Part shown: one piece after another, positions 21,741 through 32,997 of the stretch
Layout: each line of letters starts with the position of its first letter
Position numbering within the stretch: the stretch's first letter is position 1
The notes under the pieces: model-generated
Told to the model about the DNA's origin: nothing
The model's database searches: none
The model's input: the letters and a program-made list of their open reading frames with translations, nothing else
Program-made: the position numbers and the translations under genes
Assembly (NCBI GenBank): GCA_021030915.1
Contig: JAGEMR010000181.1
Location: forward strand, 1-48,603
DNA: 48,603 nt
Direction of reading: 5' to 3'
Source: Astrothelium macrocarpum
Taxonomy: Eukaryota; Ascomycota; Dothideomycetes; Trypetheliales; Trypetheliaceae

Positions 21741-23500
21741 CGCAGTGTTTACTCTCCGTGAGTCTTTGGATTTCGTCGGCTTTCTTGGCGTAGATGTCGA
21801 TAAGGAGACGATGCGCACCTATAGAGACATTGCTGCTTCAGTTACTTGGCAAAACTTTCCGCGCCATTTCGCTCTGGGCTGTGTCCGATGTGTCAAAGGT
21901 CTTCAAAGTCTGTAAACTTGGTTAAAAATGAGCGCGAACGAGCGTTGGTTGAGCGCTACGCTAAGGAGTTAGGTTCGATCTACGGCGTCCGTATCTGGAT
22001 AAGAATATCATGGAGGATCAACAATGAGGTTTCCTGTGTGCGAGGGCGTATAAAAATCGCCTCGATGTGCTATCCCTCATTTCAAAAAATGACATTGCCA
22101 AGATCGAGGAGGGATTGTGCTGAAACAAACAGCTTAAACCAAAACACGCTTCAATCGGTGCATGTTAGAATTAGAAACTGTGGCGTTTCTCTTCTTTCCA
22201 CTACTTCGGGCTTCGAGGCTCTGCTCGGAAACGCAAGCTTCATCAGAGCTTCGACTTGAGTTAGGGTTAGTTGGACGGGTCGGAACTGAGCCGAAGCTAG
22301 AGCTCTGGGGAAACAAAGTTTGGGACGGCATGATGTCTAATCGAACTCTGTTTTGAGGGGTCTTTGTATCAGATTTGATCGACTTGGCAAACTGGTGTGG
22401 GCAAGGGATATTCTCCTCCTACCACCCGTTGGGTTGATGGGCAATGCCTGTGAGGAAATCCCATCTTCCCCAGACAATCTTCAGGTATTTCCCTGTGTAC
22501 TCACACCATTGAGCCTAAGAACATTGTCCCTCGAGCTTTGTCAGTGTGTCGTATGCTATGTAGCTGTTGGCTGTTGGCTTTGGGCAATCTATCAACAGGA
22601 GTGGTTAGAACTCTTCTCTGCACACAGGACATGAAGATTCTATGGTTGCCAAAGCGCATTGAGCATGGTGCAGATGTATGGCGTCTCTACCTGTGAGCTT
22701 CAGTCTGTGTGGAACCTTGCTGGAACTGTTCTCTTCACGTCTTGAACGCCAGGTTTGCGCGATTTGGGGAGGGACCAGGGGGTAAGGTAGTTGACCTCAA
22801 TTTTCACAAGAAGCACGGACCATGGCGTCCATCTTTTCGTCCCGGAGCCGGAGGGGCCGAATTCTCAGCTACATTCCATTCAAGTATTCTTTCATCATGC
22901 AGCAGTCCTATCTCTATCTCAACTGACAATGCATAGCTTGCCCAATGGCGACGACGATTAAGAACCAAATCCCTACTCGACGAGTTACAGCCATTCCATG
23001 GCGACCAGGCATGCCAGCAAAGCAAGAGATGGTTGAACTTCCACCCGCTTCGAAGCTGCAACGGCACCGACGTTTCATCACCTAAAATCCTGGAACCTGT
23101 ATCTAGGGACTGGACAGTTATATCAGAATTATGTGGGTCTCTATTCAATCAAAGGTGGTTAGGTAATAGCTACTGTTGCAAGATGCGTATCCTTGTGAAT
23201 AAAACAATTGGTGCATGGTATCGTTGAGTGTGGGTCTGTTTAACACACTACCGGACTTTGGTCGTGACAAGCTTGAATCTTGGTGAATATCAGAAAGGGC
23301 TGCTTTGCAGACTCGTTCGCTCACAATCCTGCTCCTTCATTAGCACAGAATTCTATTGTAGACTCTACAATCGTTGATACGTTTTTATTGGGACATTTTT
23401 GAAGCTGGTCTTCTGAATTTCCGTTATTGTTATTTCACGCTCTTTTATCATCCGTACCATAACATTCCTTATTTGATCAATCTCACAAAAATCCTTCAAA
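21741..23500. promoter_or_regulatory. Divergent 1.76-kb promoter region of the PKS and hydrolase
   Basis: Shared upstream region of the minus-strand PKS and plus-strand hydrolase, where cluster regulation would be expected. I cannot name a specific binding site. No intact gene: open frames at 21846-22259, 22353-22634 and 22134-22331 lack recognisable domains. A short minus-strand patch at about 22603-22731 encodes a RING-like end (HLHHAQC, then SCPVCREEF, stop) and may be a relic of a zinc-finger gene. Confidence 0.5.
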
Positions 23501-24467
23501 ATGAAGCTTCTGTGCCTTTGTGGAGCATATGGAAGTGCGGACGTAAGTGAAGACCTCATTTTTCCCATTTACCACGGGTGCCGCGTTCTTTGAAGGCCCT
23601 AAGACAAAACCCCTGGTCTATAGGAATGATAGAATCTTGGGTCTGGCCAGTTACTGGGCATATACTAACAAGAATTAGAAATTCGAGGCGCAGCTTGCAC
23701 CTCTTGTCAAGGAGCTGCGCTCTGACGACACTGCCGAATTATGCTTTGTTCACGGACCTGTCGAGGCATTTCCACCCGAGGGGTTCGAAGACTTTTTCGG
23801 GCATGGCCCATATTACAGATTCATTGAGCCAGCAAAGACTGCCAAAGGCGGCAGTGATATACTGGAGCGAATTCGTTGCTTTCCGAAAGGCGCCACTGCA
23901 GAAGACCAGATGCGTGCACTAATGAGTGGAGGCGTCGATCTTCCAGACGTCGACCATGACTTTGGCATCCAGAGCGCACAAGAGGCTTTGGACTATCTGT
24001 ACTGCATCATGGAAGAGGAGGGTCCGTTTGACGGAATAATCGGCTATTCCGAGGGCGCAACTGTCGCGGCGACTCTCATTCTGCATGAACAGAGAAGATA
24101 TGAGATAGAAGGGATCCCTCCGATGCTCAAATTCGCTCTTTTCTTTGCCGGGTGGCCCCCTTTGAGCCCAGAACTGAACAAACTCGTACTGGCAGATGAG
24201 TGTGATCTGATGATTACCGTCCCAACGTGCCACATCAGTAAGCATCAACCGCTTGGTATCTTCCCCCCTAATATTTTAATAACACACTTGATAGTTGGTT
24301 CTCTAGACCCATTCCTAGCAGGATCTATGGCTCTTTACAATATATGCGACATGGATACTGCATATCTATTCGACCACGCCAAAGGCCATACTCTACCAAG
24401 GGACAAGGACACTGTTCGAGAACTTGGAAACATCATACGGCAGATGAGTGTAGATTTCGACTTCTAG
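23501..24467 (+). CDS. FSH1/LovG-family serine hydrolase (probable PKS-releasing thioesterase)
   Basis: Three exons, 23501-23542, 23679-24237 and 24295-24467 (introns of 136 and 57 bp; the first has a consensus ctaac branch site), give 257 residues, about the length of LovG. Alpha/beta-hydrolase fold with triad candidates Ser about 138 (IGYSEGA), Asp about 205 (GSLDPF) and His about 232 (HAKGHTLP). The N-terminal strand reads LLCLCGAYGSAD, where the family usually has CLHG. In lovastatin, brefeldin and related pathways a free-standing enzyme of this family hydrolyses the thioester between the finished chain and the ACP of a reducing PKS that lacks its own release domain. The PKS here lacks one, and this gene is its divergent neighbour, so the same role is inferred. 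It is cytosolic, with no signal peptide. Confidence 0.9.
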
Positions 24468-25380
24468 GATATTTGTTGCGATGTTGGACGACATAATGAA
24501 TGCATTACAAGAAGAAGAGTGAATATTTTGCTGACAGATCAATCGTTGAGCTTCTCATAGCCGAAAAGGACGAGCCTTTCATGTCTAGCTCATGATAGCA
24601 CAAAGCAGGGAATCCAGACCGGGTACTGCAAGTACCATCGTATCAAAATTCCCAATGAAGTTACGGTTCTATTAGAACTTCTAGATTAGGTGATTCAAGA
24701 TGGTAGCGATTAACCCTCGAATGAGTGGGTCTCCCGGGACTCTTGATATTATATGCAGCTAGAAATGTAGGAGAGACAGCTTGGCGAAGCAGAATCTGGG
24801 TACGTCTATTCCGCCAGCCAGGTTCTTCACTACTCCGGTACCAACGTTCATCCTTTCCCGTTTTGGTTTGACTTCACTTTAGGGTTTTCTGTCGCAGTGT
24901 TCCGGCTCTAACACATCAAGCTTCGGAGATGGGGTCGCTCCCTGTATCTGTACCTTTGTCTATGTACACACGTTTAGACATCTTAGGTGCATATTGTTAT
25001 ACCGTTTCTGTGCTACATATTAGGTTTGCTCTAAAGTACGCTAAACTTAAGTTACCATTATCGTCGATAAATTGTTGAAACATGCCCTGTTTTGGAACAA
25101 AATACTTCCCCGGAGATTACACGGCCCGCGAATCTATAGTACGTTTCGGAAAAATATTCGACGAAACGACAGCGCAGATACTGGAGTGTCTACTTTGGAC
25201 TATCAGACCTTAGCATAAACTATCCAGGTCAAAAATTTTTCGGCTTGCAAACTGCCGTGGTACATCAGTTAGATACTGTAAAAGATGCTGTGATCTTGCC
25301 ACTGGAAATACTACCAATACTAATGACTTCGATAGGTCAGACATAGTAAAGAATTTATTTATTCATTTGTTAAAGAAAAT
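24468..25380. other. Intergenic between hydrolase and ABC transporter
   Basis: About 0.9 kb with no open frame of note. It holds the hydrolase 3' flank and the ABC transporter promoter; moderately AT-rich near 25330-25380. Nothing else recognised. Confidence 0.6.
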
Positions 25381-28300
25381 ATGTGGCGATGGTTGTTCAG
25401 CAGGCGTTCGTCACGAGCGGCACAAAGTTCACGATACGCGCCGTTGCTCTCGGATCCGGATGATCAGGCAGAGAGAGAAGAAAAGAATCCGAGTGAAGAA
25501 AAGGCCGCAGAGGTCTGTGAGGAAGAGGAAAAGTTGCAAAGCAAGGCCGACTACAAGATAGCTGCCTCCCACTTCGTGGTAAGCCGCGACGGCGACGATT
25601 TTCACTCCCAATCTTACACAATGATAGAGAATCTTTTCATACTCGACAAGAGCAGACAAGCTACTTCTCCTTGCTGCTGTAACGGCCTCAATAGGCACTG
25701 GTGTCACGCTTCCCTTGATGAACGTTGTCTTCGGTGAGTGATGCAGAGATGTTTTTAATGGCTTTTCTGTACCTGACTGGCCCCCAGGTCAGCTGGTTGG
25801 TGTATTTAGTGATTTCTACAACCCAGCCTCTGGAAATACACGAGATACATTTCTCGCTGCCGTCAATAAGAATGCGTAAGTTACTCTCAACAACTCATGA
25901 TAGGAGGATGGCTGCTGAAATTAGATCTAAGATTATACATGATGTACTTGTTTTTTGGTAGGCTTTGCCTCGATTATGTCGCTATCGTACGTCTCATTAT
26001 CTCCAACTGAATACTGCAGAAAAGCTGACGCAACCTTAGCTCGGCTTTCGAACCGTGAGCATTCGTATATCTGCAGCGATGAGGTTGGCATACTTAAAAG
26101 CACTTTTCAATCAGCCTGTCTCTGTTCTTGACACACTGCCGCCGGGCCAGACTGCAGCCATCATAACAATTGTTGCAGACACCCTACAGAATGGAATCTC
26201 TGAAAAGCTGTCCATGCTAATCCAGAGCGTTGCCTTGGTCATTACAGCCTTGGCCGTAGCGTTCCACTACAGCAGTCTCCTTACACTAGTAACAAGCAGC
26301 GGATTGTTTTTCATCATCATTTCCTACTGTGTTACGACTCCACGCCTACTGAAGTTGCTAAAAGAAGTCGAATATGCTGACCGGATTACGTCTTCAATCG
26401 CCAACGAAGTTTTTGGTTCAATCAGAATGGTCTTCGCTTGCCAAGCGGAAGCAAAAATGGCAAAGCACTACGCGAGATGGGTGGAAGAATCTCGCCGTCG
26501 AGGTCTGCTGCTGTCACCTCTTGTGGCATTTCAGCATGCGCCAGTACACTTTGTCATCCATGCTACCTTCGCTCTATCCTTTTGGCATGCTATCAGGCTA
26601 TATATAGACCACAAGATATCCAATGTCGCAGACATGATAATTGTCATTATGTCAATCATGACCATTGTCCTGTCTTTAGGAGGAATAGCTGCACCCTTGT
26701 CCGCTGCGGCTCGGGCTACCGGATCTGCCAGTGTCCTCTTCTCGATCATTGATGCTCCACAGCCTCATGCAGAAGGGATCAAGGCCCCTGAGGCTTCTGC
26801 TGAAGATGATATCTTCTTTGACAACGTCACTTTCGCTTATCCGGGCAGGCCTGACACTATGGTTCTCGACAATTTGACAATCCGGTTTCCGGCTGGGAAG
26901 GCGACTGCAATCGTCGGAGCGTCCGGCGCAGGAAAGAGCACCATTGTAGCATTGCTGGAACGCTGGTATGGACTAGGAGGAGATCCAAACGATCCGACTG
27001 TGGGTTCTCTAGCGTCCAGAATAGATCTCAAACATTGTTAACTCTTACTAGGCACCCTACTTTCGTAGTGGAACCATTAGCATTGGTAGGCATAACCTAA
27101 ATGAGCTGGACCTCAAGTGGTGGAGGTCCCAAATCGGTCTTGTTCAACAAGAGCCTTTCCTATTCAACGATACAATCTTCAGGAATGTGGAATATGGTTT
27201 GGTAGGAACAGATTGGGAAAATGAGAGCATGGCTTTAAGAAAGGAGCTGGTACTACGTGCTTGTAAGGAAGCATATGCAGACGAGTTCATTACTCTATTG
27301 CCTCAGGTACATCAAGCTCTCGCTTACTCATAGTATCTGGTTGGACCGTTTGTACTGATGATAGCCAGGGCTACGACACTCTGATCGGTGACGCTGGTCT
27401 TAAGCTCAGTGGCGGACAACGCCAGAGGGTAGCAATTGCGAGAAGTATCGTCAAGCAACCCAGGATCCTAATACTCGATGAAGCAACCAGTGCCATCGAT
27501 GTCCGCAGCGAGAAAATTGTTCAAGCAGCTTTGGACAAAGTTTCCAAAGGCCGGACTACAATCACAATCGCCCATCGATTGTCGACCGTGATGAAGGCGG
27601 ACAACATACTCGTCTTGGCGAAGGGCAAAGTCATCCAGAAAGGGACCCACCACGAGCTGTTCGCCGATCAGACAGGTCCTTATTGGGCTCTTGCATGCAC
27701 TCAACATTTATCGACCGAGAGACGTGATTCGGAAAAGGTTATACAGCCCAGCTCCAGTGAACAAAGCGACGACTGCGTCAGCCTTGAGAAAATCAGCTTC
27801 GATGATGAGGATCAAATTAACCTTCAACGGCCCATAAACAAATCCAAGCGCGTAGCTGGTAGTTTTTGGATCCTACTTTGGGAGCAGAAGCGGCTGTCAA
27901 GATGGTATAGCTTGTTGCTGTTAGGTACCTTGGGCGCTGGTGGTAAGTCCGTCCAAGTGACACCCTGAGTATCTGCGCGTCTCCTGGAGACTTCACAAAT
28001 TGTATTAAAATGGACGCTGATCGCTTATAATAGCTGCATTCCCTCTACAGGCTTTCCTGTTTGCAAAGCTCATCTCAGTCGTAAATCTTGTAGGCGATTT
28101 CTTACGCAATGAAAGCAACTGGTGGTGCTTTCTATTCTTTACATTGGCCGTAGGTGTAGGCATGAGCTACTATATCCTCGGATGGTCATCAAACACGGTT
28201 GCGTTTGTAAGCTTGAATCTGATGTAGGGCTCGTATTGCATCTATGAGCTTGCTGACAGTACCAGGAAATTACTGCGGCATATCGTAGAGACTACTTCCA

Positions 28301-29830
28301 GAACGTTCTCCTCCAGCCTCTCCGCTATTATGACGAGGAGGAGAATTCCATAGGAAGTCTGACTGCGCGTATGGCTGGTGATCCGGCACAACTTCAGCAG
28401 CTCCTTGGCATTAACATGGCAATCGTCTTCATCTCCGTCTTCGGTATACTCGGATCTATCGCTATGTCGTTCTATTTTGGCTTGAAGCTTACGCTATTGA
28501 CTCTACTCACAGTCATGCCAATAATTCTGATCGCAGGATTTCTCCGAATGCGCTATGAAATACAGCTCGAAAAGATGAATCAGGATGTTTTTGTCGAAAG
28601 CTCCAGATTTGCTACGGAGTCCATCGGAGCATTTCGAACCGTATCTGCGCTCGCCTTGGAATCCAAAATCTACCGACGGTATGAAGACTTGCTGGAATCG
28701 CATACCGCGAACGCGTCTCGTAAAGCTAAGCGTTCAACTCTTATATTCGCGTTGAGTGATAGCGTTGCCTTACTTTGCATGGCCTTCGTGCTATGGTATG
28801 GGGGTCAGCTACTCGCCAACCATGAGTATACCCCATTCAACTATTTGGTCGTCTATCTCGCGATGGTGCAAGGTAGCACAAGTGCTGGACAATCATTAAG
28901 TTTCGGCCCCAACATCGCACAAGCTATGGCTGCCGCGGACCGAGTTCGAAACATGAGATCTCACGATGAGTCTACGTCTACAGCATCCTCATTTTCCCTT
29001 GACGATCCTGAGCAGAGTGAAACGGGGTCTTTTGGGGTCAGGATTGAACTGCAAAACATCTGGTTCCAGTATTCTTCTCGAGACATCCCAGTTTTGAAAG
29101 GCTTAAACATGATCATTGAGAGAGGGCAGTTTGCCGCCATTGTCGGCCCTTCTGGCTGCGGAAAGACTAGCATCATTTCTTTGTTGGAAAGATTTTATAT
29201 AGCCCGAAAAGGTCGAATCCTTTGCAATGGCACTGATATCAAAGAGATCTCTTTAGAGCAATATCGAAGCTCCATATGTCTCGTGGCACAGGAGCCTTTC
29301 TTATTCGAAGGTTCGATCCGCAAAAATATCCTCCTTGGTGTAAACGAGGCCGAAACTTCGAATGCAGCCTTGGATCAAGCGTGTCGTGACGCCGAAATCT
29401 ATGACTTCATCTCATCACTACCGGAGGGGTATGAGACTATGGTCGGAGGCAAAGGAGTTGCTCTGTCCGGGGGACAGAAGCAGCGGATTGCCATTGCCAG
29501 AGCTCTCATTAGAAATCCTCGCCTCTTGTTGCTCGATGAAGCAACTTCAAATCTTGATTCCGAGACCGAGAGATTGGTTCAAGGCGTGTTCCAAAGGACT
29601 GCAAAGGGCCGGACGACCGTGGTTGTCGCACATAGACTCGCAACGATTCAGAATGCAAATGTGATTTTTGTGATCGGTGATGGAAACGTAGTTGAGGTCG
29701 GAAATCATGCGACTCTTGTAGCGGAAAGAGGTCTTTACTATCAGATGGTAAGCTCCTGAGATGTTGCACGAATGTTGCCCGTGAGCTAACTCCAATTCAT
29801 CAGTGCCAATTACAAGCCCTTAACAAGTAG
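25381..29830 (+). CDS. ABCB-type (multidrug resistance) full ABC transporter
   Basis: Ten exons: 25381-25578, 25628-25733, 25788-25875, 25932-25986, 26040-26999, 27052-27306, 27369-27942, 28034-28206, 28266-29747 and 29804-29830. They sum to 3,918 bases, in frame, for 1,305 residues, as expected for a TMD-NBD-TMD-NBD exporter. TMD1 includes TLPLMNVVFG. NBD1 has Walker A GASGAGKST (about 442), Q-loop VQQEPFLF, signature LSGGQRQR (567), Walker B ILILDEATS and H-loop IAHRLST. NBD2 has Walker A GPSGCGKTS (1097), signature LSGGQKQR (1203), Walker B LLLLDEATS and H-loop VAHRLAT. Both sites look competent. The last nine-codon exon (CQLQALNK, stop) follows a consensus intron. Located beside the PKS and hydrolase, it probably exports the polyketide or protects the producer. 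Confidence 0.93.
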
Positions 29831-30018
29831 AGAAACTAGGTCCATGAATCATGTCATGACCGCTGTGGGTTTTCTATATAAAAATCACATTATGTACCAA
29901 GATAGAGTAATATTCATTCTATAACAATGCGCAGGTATCAAACCCCAAAGATCAGACGGTCCCTCGCATACCTCTTAAATCATTGTCTTGCATTGATCAA
30001 CTTGGTAGATCTCCATAG

Positions 30019-30640
30019 GAATCGCCCTCTGCATCGCGCCGTTCAGCATGCAACAGTATCCTCTCGGGTTTTGGTGCGAAGAAAATGTCGAACTCAACAC
30101 GCTCATTGACGAGATTCTTGCACCTAGTGCCGATCCTCGTTCCAGGGATAGTCGCTGTGACACCGCTCTTCACTATATGGCTAACGAAGGCCTCGCCGAG
30201 GCTTTGCGTGTCGGGCAGGCACGGCGCCCAATTTGACTTCCCGTCCACCGCTTCGTCGACGTCAATGAACGTACTCATGCCAATCGTACTGCGCTCGTGG
30301 TGTCTCTTGACAAGGGTGGCGTGCGGGCAGAGGATCGAGCAGGTTGCTATTATGTTACCGCTGACCAAGTCGACATCACCTACGCTACGCTAGAAGAGGT
30401 GCGTTAAGAGGTCTTTGGAGTCTTCGATAAAGCCGACGTGAGATTGACGGATCCCGATCCCAAGGTTCGCACGCTATTCCATGTCGTTGCTGGATACGCG
30501 GGAAACTCTCGATGGCCGGCGTGGACACAATGCCTATTCGTCAAAGGCCTTGATATAGAAGTCAAGGATGATGAGGGTAGGACCGTAATGGGTATTGCTG
30601 CTGCTTCCTGAAACATCGGCGTACTGGACGTCTCACTACA
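30019..30640 (+). pseudogene. Ankyrin-repeat gene relic
   Basis: Broken coding patches on the plus strand read like ankyrin repeats: NRPLHRAVQHA near 30019, DTALHYMANEGLAEAL near 30160, VDVNERTHANRTALVV near 30250, and later TLFHVVAGYAGNSR with GLDIEVKDDEGRTVMGIAA near 30465-30605. They lie in different frames or are split by stops, so no intact protein is possible. The parent gene cannot be told. It lies between the ABC transporter and the hAT-like element. Confidence 0.55.
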
Positions 30641-30823
30641 CAAGAGCTAACAACTTGACATAGTATTATATCTACATACTAAAAGCTTGCGTTGCTGGAG
30701 CAAGGTATGAGAGAACATCGCTGAGCGCATTTGCTGCTGGAAACGAAGGTGCTAAGCGGAAAGAGTAAAGATAGGTGGGTCACCCGTATATCGAACGAAG
30801 TAAAAAAATAGGTTATGCTAAAT

Positions 30824-30843
30824 CAGGGGTCGGAAGGATCATT
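30824..30843 (+). repeat. hAT-like element, left terminal inverted repeat
   Basis: caggggtcggaaggatcatt, preceded by the target duplication tgctaaat. A perfect inverted match lies at 38836-38855. Confidence 0.9.
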
Positions 30844-32762
30844 GGATCGCATAGCATAGCATAATAGCTGAATAGCATAGGATCTGGATAATTATCCTAA
30901 TATTAAGGATCATTCCGGGCCCATTTCCAAATCAGATTAGACCTACATATATCAGCTGTTCAAAAAATTTTATATGATATTCTATTCATCAAATAAATAT
31001 TTTAAAAATATTTATACGAAATTTATAAATAACTGACAAATTTATAGAATATTATATTCTCATTTAAAAATTTTTAAAAAAAATATTTTTATAATACGAA
31101 TTTAATTACAAATTTTATATTTTATATAAAAAATTTTACATATATTATATAATGAATTAATAAAAAAAATATTTATTTTTATTCATCATATAAATATTCA
31201 ATTTCTGATATCTTTTTTCAAATCCAATTCTTCAAATATTCAATTCTTTTAATATTCATTATATCAAAAATCATTTTTTTTTATAAAATTATATAATATA
31301 TATATGAAAAATTTTTTTCAGATTCATTATTCATTATTGGAATGGAAAATATTTTTATTATAAAATATGAAAAAAATAACTAATATTTTTATTATTGATT
31401 TTGATATCATTATTATAAAATTATTATATTTTCAATATCGTACGATATTTCATTATAATATTTTTTATATTCATTTTTTATTTATTCTTTTATTTTAATT
31501 TTATTTTATATATTTATATAAATCTTATTATATATATTTAATTGGATTCATTATTCTGATAAAATTTGATTTTGAATATTATTATATAAAATAAATTCAG
31601 AAATATTATAAATATTTTTGAATTAATATCAAAAAAATATAATTTTATATAAAATTATTTTTTTTCAATTTTTTTATTAGATTTTTTTAATATATTTTAT
31701 ATAATTATTTGAATGAAATATAAATATTATCGTATAATATGATAAATCATTTAAATATTAATAATATTTCTGATATTTTTTTCAATATTTATAAATTCAT
31801 ATAATAAATTTTTTATTGAATTTTTTATATTCATTTTTATTTTTTATCAATAAAATTTCGTATAAATAAAATTAGATTTTATATTAAAGAATTCTTTATA
31901 TATATAAATAAAATATCCATCATTAAAAGAATTTTATTCAAATATATTTTATAATTTTATATTTTAAATATTATATAATAAAACGATTTCAAAAAAATAT
32001 GAATTATATAAAATTGATTCCATTTATATATATTAAAAATATCAGATAATAGAATATTAAAATAAAATTTTATATATTCATTGATATTAATCTCGTATTT
32101 TAAAATTATATCAAAAAAAAAGAATCAGAAATTCCATCTTATACGATTATTTAATAAAATCATTCTTCCGATTATTCGTCTAAATTCGATCGAATAAAAT
32201 GACAAATTATGATTATAAATAATAATATTATAAAATTTTCCAAAAATTCCAAATATATAAAATTAATCTATTTTCTTTTTTATCTATTTTTTATTCAAAT
32301 TTATATTTTTATTTTCTTTTCAATTATATGATTTAAATATTATTAAATCAAAAAAATCTTTGAATAAAAAATCTTATATAATGAAATTAATAATATATTT
32401 TTAATAATGAATTCTTTATTTTTATTAATTCCAATTAATATTTTATTCTTTTATATATTTATTTATCGTGAAATAAAAAATATCATTTATATTTGAATTA
32501 TCCGTGATTAAAATATCAAATTTTTATATAATTTCATATTTTTAAAATACCAGAAAAATGAATTTCTATTGATTCTTTTCTGAATATTCAATTATTATAT
32601 AAAAAATAAAAAAGATATTCCGAAATTTCATTTCATTATTCATATAATGAATATAAATTATAAAAAAAAAGAAATTATTTAATAAAATTCAGATATCAAT
32701 TAAAAAATGGATATTTATAAATATAGATTAAAAATCCTTTCATATAATATTTTATTGATAAT

Positions 32763-32997
32763 TGTTAAGAATATGCAGGCTGAGAGGACAATATCCGCTT
32801 ATTGTTCCTGATGAGGACTAGCGTCAGAAGAAGGATATTTCATCCCCTTCTTTTGTCTCTTCTTATCTGTAATTATCAACACATTAGTTAGCGCACCAAC
32901 AAACAACACAATTGGCAGTTCCTTTTATAATAATTTTGTGAACGTTATTCTGAATATTCTTACTTTTACTGCATCATCGAATGACCTGTATTCAATA
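32763..32997 (+). repeat. 5' long terminal repeat
   Basis: 235 bases, tgttaagaatatgc..gtattcaata. It retains much more G+C than the interior. It aligns without gaps to 37890-38124. Confidence 0.88.

Noticed and set aside
21741..21818. N-terminal extension of the PKS by 26 codons
   Set aside because: The extension begins with GTG, not ATG. The first ATG in frame is at 21740; an upstream exon is possible but unsupported.
22353..22634. 93-codon plus frame in the divergent promoter
   Set aside because: No recognisable domain, no flanking splice signals, and the complementary strand looks more protein-like.
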